Source: Gracilibacillus salinarum
GTDB lineage: Bacteria; Bacillota; Bacilli; Bacillales; Amphibacillaceae
Assembly: GCF_022919575.1 (NCBI RefSeq)
Contig: NZ_CP095071.1
Coordinates: 1,736,001-1,800,000, forward strand
Reading direction: 5' to 3'
DNA length: 64,000 nt
Shown here: positions 36,391 through 45,317 of the stretch, piece by piece
Position numbering within the stretch: position 1 is the first letter of the stretch
Layout of the letters: each line of letters opens with the position of its first letter
Program-made: the position numbers and the translations under genes
The notes under the pieces: generated by a model
The model's input: the letters and a program-made list of their open reading frames with translations, nothing else
Told to the model about the DNA's origin: nothing
Database searches by the model: none

Positions 36391-37236
36391 ATGCGAAATA
36401 AATCCGCCCAAAAAACGATTATCTATCATGGCGCTATCATACTGCTTGGTTTTTTAATGATATATCCCATCCTTTGGACCATTGCCAGCTCATTAAAACC
36501 GGAAGATGAGATATTTCGAAATGCAGCTTCCTTACTTCCTTCTGAATTAAAATGGGGGAATTACCTGCAAGGTTGGGAAGGATTTGGAGATTTATCATTC
36601 TCCACCTTTTTTATTAATTCGACTTTCGTCACTACAATGGTAGTGATCGGAACTATATTTTCATCCACCTTAGTGGCGTTTGGTTTTGCTAGAGTAAAAT
36701 TTCGCTTTCGCACTCCATTATTTGTTTGTATGATTGTGACACTTATGCTACCACAGCAGGTTACCTTGATTCCGCAATATATATTGTTCCATAATTTAGG
36801 TTGGGTGAATACCTACTTGCCTTTAATCGTCCCGGCTTTCATTGGTGGAATCCCCTTTTTTATCTTTTTAATGATTCAATTTATAAGAGGGATACCACGT
36901 GAACTGGATGAAGCGGCCTATATAGATGGCGCCAGCACCTTCGGGATTTTCTGGCGAATTATTTTACCATTAACCACCCCTGCTTTGGCAACCGTTGCGA
37001 TATTCTCTTTCTATTGGACGTGGGATGACTTTATGACTCCATTAGTTTATTTAAATGATACAAAATTATATACCGTCGCACTAGGACTACAGTTATTCTC
37101 TGATCCTTCCTCTTTATCAGCGTGGGGACCAATGTTTGCTATGTCCGTTGCTTCTATTCTGCCACAGTTATTAGTGTTTCTGTTCTTTCAGAAGTATTTA
37201 GTAGAAGGAATTACTGCAGGAAGTGTGAAAGGGTGA
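36391..37236 (+). CDS. Sugar ABC transporter permease, MalG/UgpE type
   Basis: A 281-residue permease with six membrane helices and the EAA loop RELDEAAYIDGASTFGIFWRIILPL. The late YLVEGITAGSVKG is the standard end of MalG-like proteins. It starts 2 bases after the previous stop and completes the importer. A strong terminator follows. Confidence 0.93.
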   Translation: MRNKSAQKTIIYHGAIILLGFLMIYPILWTIASSLKPEDEIFRNAASLLPSELKWGNYLQGWEGFGDLSFSTFFINSTFVTTMVVIGTIFSSTLVAFGFARVKFRFRTPLFVCMIVTLMLPQQVTLIPQYILFHNLGWVNTYLPLIVPAFIGGIPFFIFLMIQFIRGIPRELDEAAYIDGASTFGIFWRIILPLTTPALATVAIFSFYWTWDDFMTPLVYLNDTKLYTVALGLQLFSDPSSLSAWGPMFAMSVASILPQLLVFLFFQKYLVEGITAGSVKG

Positions 37237-37260
37237 AACGACTTGAATATGCTGTTAATA

Positions 37261-37297
37261 ATGAGACACATGGAGCGCTCCTGTGTCTCATTTTTTT
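37261..37297 (+). terminator. Terminator of the sugar ABC operon
   Basis: ATGAGACACA..GGAG and CTCC..TGTGTCTCAT form a near-perfect stem followed by TTTTTTT. Confidence 0.9.
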
Positions 37298-37420
37298 GTA
37301 GATAAAAAACATTGATTAACTCTCAATTAGCTAGTTTGACAAGTTTTGAAATCTTCTGTCAATTTTATCTGCACAATGTATGCAGATGAAGTTCTTTCAT
37401 CCCCTCTCCAAGCCCAGCGA

Positions 37421-37450
37421 TTGATGTTAAGTCAATTGGGGTATTATAAT
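37421..37450 (+). promoter_or_regulatory. Promoter of the CaCA antiporter gene
   Basis: TTGATG (37421-37426) and TATAAT (37445-37450) are separated by 18 bases, about 80 bases before the start codon. A short stem (CCAGCGATTGA/TCAATTGGGG) overlaps it. Confidence 0.55.
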
Positions 37451-37528
37451 GAGGCGAAGACTATTCGCCTGCGTTTTAATACGTATACATAATCACCAAG
37501 CAGTTATCATCAATATGGAGGCAGATAC

Positions 37529-38479
37529 ATGGTTTATATTCTATTAATTGTCGGGTTCGCACTACTAATTAAAGGTGCCGATTTTTTCGTGGACGGGGCA
37601 TCACATATCGCTGCTGCGCTTAGGGTCTCTCCCCTAATCATCGGGTTAACAATTGTCGCATTTGGAACCAGTGCTCCGGAGGCTACCGTGAGTATTGTGG
37701 CTGCGATAGAAGGCTCAGCAGGGGTAACGGTCGGGAATGTAATCGGGAGTAATATTTTTAACATTACGTTAGTTGTAGGAATTGGTGCGTTGATTTTGCC
37801 AATGCTTGTCGAAAATGAAACGATTAAAAAGGAAATTCCTTTTACCCTGTTAGCAGGACTGGCTATGCTTATTCTCGTCAGTGATGTTTCCCTGCAGCAA
37901 TCCGCTGAAAATGTTGTGACGAGAGCGGATGGTATTATTCTCTTATTGTTTTTTGCGATTTTTCTCTATTACATTTTTGAAGTGGCAAAAAACAGCCGTA
38001 GTAAGGAAGAGCAGAATATGGTCGATCATAAAGCCTGGGGAAAGAATATCAGCGTAACAGTCGCCGGGGTTGCCGCGATCATTCTCGGTGGAGAGCTGGT
38101 AGTAAACAGTGCCACTGAAATTGCGCTCTCGTTTGGCATGAGCGAAACGCTTGTTGGTTTAACAATTGTGGCAGTAGGTACATCTCTTCCCGAGTTAGTT
38201 ACTTCTGTCACCGCCGCTATCAAAAAAGAAAGTGATATAGCGATTGGGAATATCGTCGGCAGTAATATTTTCAATATCTTACTGGTACTAGGTATCACCG
38301 CTGTGATCTCCCCACTTACCATCGACAATCGCGTTTTCTTTGATATTATCGTCATGCTTCTATTGACGATCATCCTCCTGGTTTTCTCGAGAACCAATTT
38401 TAAGGTTGGCAGAAGAGAAGGTGGATTTCTCACCATCTCCTACATCGCCTATATGGTGTATATTATTATTCGAAATTAA
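37529..38479 (+). CDS. CaCA-family sodium/calcium antiporter (YrbG-like)
   Basis: A 316-residue membrane exchanger of about ten helices built from two homologous halves. Each half carries the alpha-repeat: GLTIVAFGTSAPEATVS..GNVIGSNIFNI in the first and GLTIVAVGTSLPELVTS..GNIVGSNIFNI in the second, with the ion-binding glutamates. It probably exports calcium in exchange for sodium or protons. GGAGGCAGA precedes the ATG. It stands alone between terminators. Confidence 0.93.
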   Translation: MVYILLIVGFALLIKGADFFVDGASHIAAALRVSPLIIGLTIVAFGTSAPEATVSIVAAIEGSAGVTVGNVIGSNIFNITLVVGIGALILPMLVENETIKKEIPFTLLAGLAMLILVSDVSLQQSAENVVTRADGIILLLFFAIFLYYIFEVAKNSRSKEEQNMVDHKAWGKNISVTVAGVAAIILGGELVVNSATEIALSFGMSETLVGLTIVAVGTSLPELVTSVTAAIKKESDIAIGNIVGSNIFNILLVLGITAVISPLTIDNRVFFDIIVMLLLTIILLVFSRTNFKVGRREGGFLTISYIAYMVYIIIRN

Positions 38480-38510
38480 ATGAGACACAGCAACGTTGCT
38501 TGTGTCTCAT
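38480..38510. terminator. Bidirectional terminator between convergent genes
   Basis: TGAGACACA..GCAA and TTGC..TGTGTCTCA pair closely after the antiporter stop, and the stem overlaps the last codons of the minus-strand C45 gene. Confidence 0.78.
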
Positions 38511-39550
38511 TCTAATCCTTCCATATAAGGCATTCGTTCCTTCGTATTAATTTGACCTCTTACTTTTCTGATCCAGCTATCCTGCCCTTTTAGCCAATCA
38601 CGAAAGGAAAAGGTAGTGGGAACACGATTATGGCCTAATGCAATGCCTGCTTCAAGCGAGTGCAGATCATAGACGGTAGTGTGCAAGGTTCCCCCAGATT
38701 GAGGATATTTTTCGGAAAACACTTCATGTTCGATATTATTTAGCAATTGAAAGGCGTCACGCTTGGTTAAGGATGGAGGCTGCTCTCTGAAAATGGCCAT
38801 TCGTCGTTTGGAATCAGCCAAATGATAACGATTGGACTCTGTGAGTATATCAAAATGGTTGGTACTTACGGTATCCTCTTTTACACGAACAGCATCTGAG
38901 GTTGCCTCGACCACATGTCGATTGCCAAATCGGTCAGCCAGCACATAGTTAAATGCTACACGATGCGGCACTTCTTTTAATAATGCAATGGCTTCTTCAT
39001 TAGACTGGCACGTCTCCAGCATCATCCGTGTAATGATTGTCGGAATAAATCCATCACCCGTGTTACGCCGGTTCACAAAATTATAGCCAGTCGTCAGCCC
39101 TTTCTCGTTGAGGCCATCCGCCCTTCCGACAATACGTTGCGAAGGACCGATCGTAGCATAACCGTGATCAGGCTGATAAAGCACAAACCTTCCCTCATAC
39201 GTCTTCGGATGAAAATCATAATTACGGACAAGAAAATGATCACCGGTTATAATCGAGCAGCCGGACCGCCTCCATTCCTGCTGGAACCCGCTAAAATGGA
39301 GCAGTACTTGCTCAAGTGACATTTTCAACCCTTCCGCCAATCCATCTAATTCTTCGTAAAAATGTGGAAATAGTGACTTTGTCCATTGCACCGCCTCTTT
39401 TTGGTCAAAAGAAAAGCGTACCTTTTTCATACTATCCGAGTTGGTATAAATCGGATTCAAATAGGATTGCAGCAGCCACTGTCCCTGTTTATAACCGAAA
39501 GAAGCATGGTCGCCCCTAAATTGCATGACATCTGCATAATAATTTTTCAT
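38507..39550 (-). CDS. C45 family acyltransferase/amidohydrolase-like protein
   Basis: A 347-residue Ntn-hydrolase of the peptidase C45 / acyl-CoA:6-aminopenicillanate acyltransferase-like family. The nucleophile is expected at Cys98 in RSGCSII; family members self-cleave before this cysteine. RNYDFHP and DGLNEKGLTTGYNF, then FNYVLADRFGNRHVVEA and STNHF, are family blocks of linear-amide C-N hydrolases. There is no signal peptide. The natural substrate of most bacterial members is unknown. It stands alone. Confidence 0.85.
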   Translation of the reverse strand: MKNYYADVMQFRGDHASFGYKQGQWLLQSYLNPIYTNSDSMKKVRFSFDQKEAVQWTKSLFPHFYEELDGLAEGLKMSLEQVLLHFSGFQQEWRRSGCSIITGDHFLVRNYDFHPKTYEGRFVLYQPDHGYATIGPSQRIVGRADGLNEKGLTTGYNFVNRRNTGDGFIPTIITRMMLETCQSNEEAIALLKEVPHRVAFNYVLADRFGNRHVVEATSDAVRVKEDTVSTNHFDILTESNRYHLADSKRRMAIFREQPPSLTKRDAFQLLNNIEHEVFSEKYPQSGGTLHTTVYDLHSLEAGIALGHNRVPTTFSFRDWLKGQDSWIRKVRGQINTKERMPYMEGLE

Positions 39551-40067
39551 AGCTTGGTCTCTTACCTCATCTCTTGTTTGTAAAAACGACTGATTGTTAA
39601 GGAAAGCGTAGCATGAAACAGCTTGGAACCAAAGGGAATTGCTTGGATTGTTAGCAAATAACTCTTCATTAACAGATATTACGCAGTGTTTACGTCATAA
39701 CAGATAAATTATATCAAAATGACCATTCTGCAATACATTTTCTGTTAACACATTCCATATTATAGAAACTAAACTTCATGTTTCAATATGACTATCGCTT
39801 TGACTGCTAATAAAAGGGTCCATTCCCCGTCTGTAGTTTCAGTAGAACGAAGCATCATAATATTTTAAAAAAAGTAAGCACTTATCCTCAGTTTCTATTG
39901 ATTATAAAAATGAAAGAGGAGAGATAGCCATTGTTAAATTTTTTTAATTATTTGGTTTGCACGATAATATCCCATGATTTAGTAACATTTCTATCTACAC
40001 CCGAGAATTTACTACTCTCATTTAGAAACACTCACATGAATTCAATAGCTTGAGCTTGCTAAATTTA
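39551..40067. other. Intergenic stretch, no gene seen
   Basis: AT-rich DNA upstream of the C45 gene and downstream of the MHYT protein gene. No supported open frame, terminator or repeat was found. Confidence 0.5.
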
Positions 40068-42080
40068 TCATTTAATCAAACTCGCTTCTCTTTGACTAGC
40101 CCACTCATCAATATGTTCAAACTTCATCGGTTTACTATAGTAATAGCCTTGCATAACAAAACAGCCCAACTTCATTAAATAATCGATATCTTTCTCTAAT
40201 TCCACCCCTTCTGCCACAACATCTAAGTCCAGAGATTCAGCCAATACAATGATTGCCTGAATAATTGCTTGCTTACTCGGCTTTTCTATATCTTGTGTGA
40301 AAATCCGATCCAGTTTTACAGCATTTATAGGTAAGGTATCTAATAATCCGATAGATGAATAGCCTGTCCCAAAGTCATCCATAGACACTTTTACGCCTAG
40401 CTGACGAATTCTATTAAGTTGTCGGATTATATCTTCTACATCATGTAACATCATAGATTCCGTTATTTCTATTTCCAGTTTATCTGGATCTAATGTCGAT
40501 TGATCTAATGCATGTTTAATTAATTCATATAGTGTGCCAGTTTGAAATAAACTCGGGGATACGTTCACTGCAACTGGTTGATTCAAGCCTTGATGAGTAG
40601 ACCACTCATAGCATTGTTTGCAAGCAGTTTCCAGCGTCCACTTTGTAACCGAAACAATGATTCCGTTTTCTTCTGCGACCGGAATAAACTCAATTGGTGG
40701 CACTACTCCTAACCGAGGATGATCCCACCTAATTAACGCTTCAAATCCATATAGACTGTTTGTTTTCACGTTCCATTTAGGCTGATATTCCAAGTGAAAT
40801 TGATCATCTTCCAGCGCTCGTGGCAAATCTTTCTCTAATTCCATTCTGCGTACTTCTTTCACTCCCATTTCTTCAGTGTACACGCAATATTGATTTTTTC
40901 CTTTTCTTTTGGCAATATACATGGCTGTATCAGCAGTCCGTAATAGTTTAGTATGACCGACATCTGAAATAGTTCCTTCCGCAATCCCAATACTGCCCGT
41001 CACATATAGTTCATTCCCATCAACCCGAATAGGCAAATTGATTTCTTTTAGAATATCATCAGCAATTTTCTCCATCCATGGTACCTCAGCATATTCACTG
41101 ATAAACAAAAATTCATCGCCACCTATTCGATAGGCTCGTAATGAGTGACTTTCAAATTTTCGAAGAATCGCCCCTACTTCCATTAATAACAAGTCCCCTA
41201 TTTCATGGCCTAACGTATCATTAATTGCTTTAAATTGATCTAAATCAAGGAATAAGACAGCTATTTTTTTGCCAATTGGTTGCTTACGAAAATAACGAAT
41301 CATCTCGTTTCGATTGGCTAATCCGGTGACATTATCTTGAAATGCCATTTTCTCTAGGACAAAACGATCGAAAAACATCGCCACCCACGAAACCATAATA
41401 ATCAAAAAGATGGTACCGATAACTCCGAATAAAAGAAAGGTATCTGGTGCATAATCGGTTCCTCCATGCGATACATGACTTTCCGTCATTTGAAAAGTAG
41501 TGGCACTCATTGCCGTATAATGCATTCCAGAAATGGCAATTCCCATGATTATTGCCGCGCCCCATTTTAACCAGGTGGAGGATGCATCATGACGAAACCG
41601 TACAAATAACAATAATGCTGCGTAAGATGCACACAAAGCAATCACCACGGATAATGTGACTAATCCTGGATCATACATCATTTCTGCATCCATTATCATC
41701 GCTTTCATCCCTAGATAGTGCATGGTGACTATGCCAGCACCCATCACACCCCCGCCACATGCGATTTTCCATTTATTAATTGCTTTGGGCATCGTAATAA
41801 AGAATGCAAGAAAAGAAGAAAAAACACTGGCAAGCATAGACAAAATAGTGATAAGAACATCGTAATCTACCATACTATGAGAACGATAAGCTAACATCCC
41901 AATAAAATGCATAGACCATACGCCAGCTCCCATAACGATAGATCCTGCAATTAACCAGAATAATTTACTCTTACCTTCTGCATTTGAAATTTTAGCTGCA
42001 ATATTTAGTGCAGAATAGGATGCTGTTATGGCGATGATAATAGAAATAGCAACAAGAAAAATATTATAATCAGCATTCAT
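40068..42080 (-). CDS. MHYT-GGDEF-EAL cyclic di-GMP protein
   Basis: A 670-residue membrane signalling protein. The sensor has about seven helices with three MHYT motifs (SMHFIG, TMHYLG and GMHYTA, near residues 57, 121 and 185), proposed to bind metal or gas ligands. GGDEF follows (LFLDLDQFKAINDTLGHEIGD, intact RIGGDEF), then EAL (GFEALIRWDHP, EIEITESM, DDFGTGYSS, KLDR). Both catalytic motifs look intact, so it may make or degrade cyclic di-GMP. It stands alone on the minus strand. Confidence 0.95.
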   Translation of the reverse strand: MNADYNIFLVAISIIIAITASYSALNIAAKISNAEGKSKLFWLIAGSIVMGAGVWSMHFIGMLAYRSHSMVDYDVLITILSMLASVFSSFLAFFITMPKAINKWKIACGGGVMGAGIVTMHYLGMKAMIMDAEMMYDPGLVTLSVVIALCASYAALLLFVRFRHDASSTWLKWGAAIIMGIAISGMHYTAMSATTFQMTESHVSHGGTDYAPDTFLLFGVIGTIFLIIMVSWVAMFFDRFVLEKMAFQDNVTGLANRNEMIRYFRKQPIGKKIAVLFLDLDQFKAINDTLGHEIGDLLLMEVGAILRKFESHSLRAYRIGGDEFLFISEYAEVPWMEKIADDILKEINLPIRVDGNELYVTGSIGIAEGTISDVGHTKLLRTADTAMYIAKRKGKNQYCVYTEEMGVKEVRRMELEKDLPRALEDDQFHLEYQPKWNVKTNSLYGFEALIRWDHPRLGVVPPIEFIPVAEENGIIVSVTKWTLETACKQCYEWSTHQGLNQPVAVNVSPSLFQTGTLYELIKHALDQSTLDPDKLEIEITESMMLHDVEDIIRQLNRIRQLGVKVSMDDFGTGYSSIGLLDTLPINAVKLDRIFTQDIEKPSKQAIIQAIIVLAESLDLDVVAEGVELEKDIDYLMKLGCFVMQGYYYSKPMKFEHIDEWASQREASLIK

Positions 42081-43142
42081 TTACATTCAAATCCTCTCTC
42101 GGGAATGGATAGGGTAGTATAAAAACTAGGATAAAAACAAAAATATTCAAATCATCATTCGTCTATAACTTTTACGACAAGCTCAACTATCCCATCCTTA
42201 TTTATGTTGATGGTTACAATAAGTAAGTAAACGACTTATAATGACATTATACTACAATATACCTTAAAAGAAATGAATTCGACCGAATAAATTAGTATAA
42301 ATGAACTATTTTTTCTGCTTACTTTGGGAATATTATCGTTTTATTCCTATCAAAAACTACTATTTTAAAAAAACGCTCATTAAATAGTAGTTTGTTTACC
42401 ATCCCTCTTATATTCCTAATACTTATAAGTTTTATATCTATTATACGTTTGAAATCCTTTATAGTTGTCCAAACTATTGAAAAATGCATGAAATTCAGAT
42501 GTGAGGGTAGATTCATATGACAAAAATAAGACACGTGAAGCAAACAGCCGAATCCTTCTGCTGAAGTTGGTAATCGTCCCCTATATGAGAAATTGGACAA
42601 AAATATTTCAATTACATTTCGAAATAACCTTTCTTTTTTACAATATATGGCTCGATTCTGGAACAGTTTTATCTTTCGGCCCACGAGCAGCACGGCTGGT
42701 TTTAAAATATCATTTTCAATGGCAAGCTTATGATATTCTTTGGGAATTCTTGTTAACTCCTACTGTTCAAGCGTTCTATTTTCTTTTTTTCTTCATAAGA
42801 TCCATTTGATTTATTTTTGCGAACTCATTTAGCAAAGGCAGATAAAGTCAGCTCTTATTCTTTAATAGTCTTAGCCAAGGTTTATCTAAAGCATGTAGCT
42901 GGACAATTTGCTGTTTAAACTATTCGAAAAATGTTCTTTTCCCTCTCTTGGTCATCATTAATTCTCCTCTTACACATATGGACAAAGTTTATATAATGTT
43001 TGTCCATATGTCCAACTAAGTGTAACTTATTCACTATTTCACCTCAATTTTTTATAGTAAATAAACTTTTAAAATAGCGTATAACTTATATAAACAAACA
43101 AATAATACACAAGAACAATACATGATAAAGGAGACTATCTAA
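42081..43142. other. Long intergenic region
   Basis: About 1 kb with no convincing gene. Open frames at 42319-42693 and 42501-42809 overlap on opposite strands, are AT-rich and lack ribosome binding sites. The right end holds a promoter enclosed by a 13-bp inverted repeat (42974-43011). Confidence 0.5.
42970..43011 (+). promoter_or_regulatory. Promoter enclosed by a 13-bp inverted repeat
   Basis: ACATATGGACAAA (42974-42986) and TTTGTCCATATGT (42999-43011) are perfect inverted arms 12 bases apart. TATAAT (42992-42997) lies in the spacer, with TTACAC (42970-42975) 16 bases upstream. This is a classic operator arrangement for a dimeric repressor; the regulator is unknown. The next gene is the DUF378 protein. 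Confidence 0.65.
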
Positions 43143-43442
43143 ATGAATTCATTACAACGTATCGCTTTAGCACTCGTTATAATCGGCGCTATTAATTGGG
43201 GCTTAATTGGATTATTCCAATTTGATTTGGTTGCATCCATTTTTGGTGGACAGGATGCTGCGCTTTCAAGAGTCATCTATACTTTGGTAGGAATTAGTGC
43301 ATTATGCTGTTTACCGTTATTATTTGCGTCAACAGCAACTGAGGAAAACTCTGGCATCGAGAGAAATAGAAATTTAGAGTACACTACTGAAATTGCGGAA
43401 GAAACGGACCCGTCTGAATTTAACAATAATAACAAAAAATAA
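43143..43442 (+). CDS. DUF378 small membrane protein
   Basis: A 99-residue protein with two membrane helices (ALALVIIGAINWGLIGLFQFD and IYTLVGISALCCLPLLF), the DUF378/YuzA pattern including INWGLIG and FDLVASIFGG. The last 35 residues are a hydrophilic acidic, Asn-rich tail longer than in most members. AAAGGAGAC precedes the ATG. Function is unknown. The upstream palindrome suggests repressor control. Confidence 0.85.
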   Translation: MNSLQRIALALVIIGAINWGLIGLFQFDLVASIFGGQDAALSRVIYTLVGISALCCLPLLFASTATEENSGIERNRNLEYTTEIAEETDPSEFNNNNKK

Positions 43443-43497
43443 TTGCTTACTTGACTTATGGGACTGATTTTCTTATCGGCCCCATTATAGAATAACT

Positions 43498-43537
43498 CGG
43501 CATTCGCCTCGTCCATTAGCGAGTGCCGTAGTTTTTC
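43498..43537 (+). terminator. Terminator of the DUF378 gene
   Basis: CGGCATTCG (43498-43506) pairs with CGAGTGCCG (43520-43528) with one G-U pair, then TAGTTTTT. Confidence 0.75.
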
Positions 43538-43608
43538 TTATACTTGGTACAACCAAAATTTTCACTACGTCGCGCTTCTTCATTGCTAAAATATTATGTT
43601 CCCCTACC
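43538..43608. repeat. Dispersed repeat family 2, copy b
   Basis: TTATACTTGGTAC, AAATTTTCACTACGTCG, TTCATTGCTAAAATATTATG and TCCCCTACC follow the same order as the copies at 2444 and 49517. It directly follows a terminator tail. Confidence 0.6.
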
Positions 43609-43609
43609 A

Positions 43610-43668
43610 TATAAAGTGAGACTTCAATCAGCGGGGGTATTACGGACGGTTAGCCTCGTGATTAAAAA
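43610..43668 (+). repeat. Dispersed hairpin repeat family 1, copy D (internally deleted)
   Basis: The first 22 and last 30 bases of the family are kept (ATAAAGTGAGACTTCAATCAG and TTACGGACGGTTAGCCTCGTGATTAAA). The variable central stem is missing. Confidence 0.7.
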
Positions 43669-43798
43669 GCCCACCACTATGAAGTGATGGGTGTTAGGAG
43701 AGTATATCAGAGTTTCACTCTGGCTTTTCTAGTTTTACCGTATAATAAAAATTCATTCAGGATAAGTTCAAAAAATAATAAAATTTCAAATGGAACAT

Positions 43799-43954
43799 CT
43801 ATTGTTTTGTTATTTCGTCCAGTTGGTTTAGCAATCCATCCAACTTCTGTGATATTTTAACTAGTTCTTTATACTCTAAATTATTTTGGTATGAGATGTA
43901 CATTTCCAATCTGACATCTTCTATTTCCTTTTCCAAACAATCTGCAGTAGGCAA
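43799..43954 (-). CDS. Spo0E-like aspartyl-phosphate phosphatase
   Basis: A 51-residue protein, shorter than usual gene-calling limits. The family signature SQKLD is at residues 37-41 in the expected context: LEKEIEDVRLEMY in helix 1 and KELVKISQKLDGLLNQLDEI in helix 2, a helical hairpin. Spo0E-family proteins dephosphorylate Spo0A~P and so restrain sporulation (family knowledge). It starts with TTG at 43954, preceded by AGGAGG at a spacing of about 7 bases. It points to a spore-forming host. Confidence 0.82.
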   Translation of the reverse strand: MPTADCLEKEIEDVRLEMYISYQNNLEYKELVKISQKLDGLLNQLDEITKQ

Positions 43955-44252
43955 ACACAACCTCCTCACAACTTAATAGTTCTTTCTGAAGGAATTTAAC
44001 CTTTAGCTATCTACAGGTTCCTTCTAGTAAATTACTCCTATAATTGGAAGCTTCGCTACTTACATATTAAACCAAGAGGACTTAAATGTCGAACAATGAA
44101 ATAAAATGAAGAATGGAAACAAAAATAAGAAGCCCTTATCCTGAACTAAGAAAAGGGTTAATAGAACGAATAGGATAAGGACTATGGATATGAGTTGGAA
44201 AAAATTCTTCCTTCATTAGCAGTAACACCTAGGTTAAAGGTTCACCATCAAT

Positions 44253-44381
44253 TCAATCAAAATAATCGTGTTTAATTTCTTTTATCATTTCCAGAAGTGC
44301 GTCTATTTCTCGAATAAAACATTCTATTTCTTCATGTGTGTATTTATTTAACAAAAAGAGAGAGAACTCTCGTTCTGACAT
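44253..44381 (-). CDS. Small acidic hypothetical protein
   Basis: A 42-residue frame from an ATG preceded by AGGGGG at a 5-base spacing. Sequence features are SEREFSLFLLNKYTHEEIE, then REIDALLEMIKEIKHDYFD, which look like two amphipathic helices. It lies 298 bases upstream of the Spo0E-like gene on the same strand and has similar size and helix content but lacks SQxLD. I do not recognise it. Confidence 0.5.
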   Translation of the reverse strand: MSEREFSLFLLNKYTHEEIECFIREIDALLEMIKEIKHDYFD

Positions 44382-44503
44382 AAATTCCCCCTATACCCAT
44401 AATTTATTATTATATTTTATTCGACACTAACGTATGAATTTCCTTCTACAACTGATAGTAGTGTGTCAATATATTTAAAAAATGATGAGAAGTATGTATT
44501 TCA

Positions 44504-45040
44504 TTATTTCTTTTTCAAATCTATGAATAGTGCAAAGATCATGATTGCAAGCAAGATGATAACAGCTAGAGGTATCATCCAAAGATTTTGACCAAGCGAT
44601 AGCCAACCAACTACCATTATTACAACTGATGTTACAGGCGACATTACATAATATGCTTTTGCATTATACAACCAACCATACGGAAAAAAATGAGCACCAG
44701 TAATAATGGCAAAAATCATTACAGCTTCGTTTGGACTATTCCCTATTGCCCAAAACAAAATAGGAAAGTACATTATTTGAGCAAGATTTAAATATAAACC
44801 TAACTTCCCTAAAGGACTATCCTTAAGTTGCCAATCTGATTTTATCAGAAAGGAAATAGCGATCGATAAAGGAAACATAATACCTGATGCTATCAGCATA
44901 AAGATATTCTTCGTATAAATGTCTAACGGCAGTAAAAAAACAATCATAATAATTAGCCATATAATAACTCCAGCAAACAAAAAGGCAACACCATTTTTTC
45001 CGCTTTTCGATAATTTATTCCTTGTCTCAACTAGATTCAC
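44504..45040 (-). CDS. DUF7010-like membrane protein
   Basis: A 178-residue protein with five or six membrane helices (GVAFLFAGVIIWLIIMIVFLL, FMLIASGIMFPLSIAISFLI, LNLAQIMYFPILFWAIG, AVMIFAIITGAHFFPYGWLY, MSPVTSVVIMVVGWLSL and a final one ending IDLKKK). The region HFFPYGWLYNAKAYYVMS is typical of small Bacillaceae membrane proteins now grouped as DUF7010, an identification I hold with moderate confidence. Its function is unknown and it stands alone. Confidence 0.75.
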   Translation of the reverse strand: MNLVETRNKLSKSGKNGVAFLFAGVIIWLIIMIVFLLPLDIYTKNIFMLIASGIMFPLSIAISFLIKSDWQLKDSPLGKLGLYLNLAQIMYFPILFWAIGNSPNEAVMIFAIITGAHFFPYGWLYNAKAYYVMSPVTSVVIMVVGWLSLGQNLWMIPLAVIILLAIMIFALFIDLKKK

Positions 45041-45317
45041 AATTTCTCCTCATTTCTTAAATCGCAGTGATGTATCATTTATAGATACTATCACAGTTAA
45101 CTATGCAAATATACAATTTATAATATCTTTCTCAATGAGACTTACCTTTAAAAGACATTGTAAAATATAGTCAATCGAACCTTTAAAGCCACCCATTATC
45201 ATAAGTCAAATTAACTATATTCACAGTCTTTAATGCTTGGTTATTGTTTCCAAAAAGTACTTCGGGTACAATGACAATGGTTTTATACATTTCAAAATAT
45301 CAACTAGGAGTGGTCAT

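Noticed and set aside
37301..37528. A manganese-type (yybP-ykoY) riboswitch in front of the CaCA antiporter
   Set aside because: The conserved internal loops of that motif were not found; only a small stem and a promoter are visible.
42319..42809. Two opposite open frames in the 42-43 kb gap
   Set aside because: They are overlapping, AT-rich, without ribosome binding sites and with no recognisable domain.
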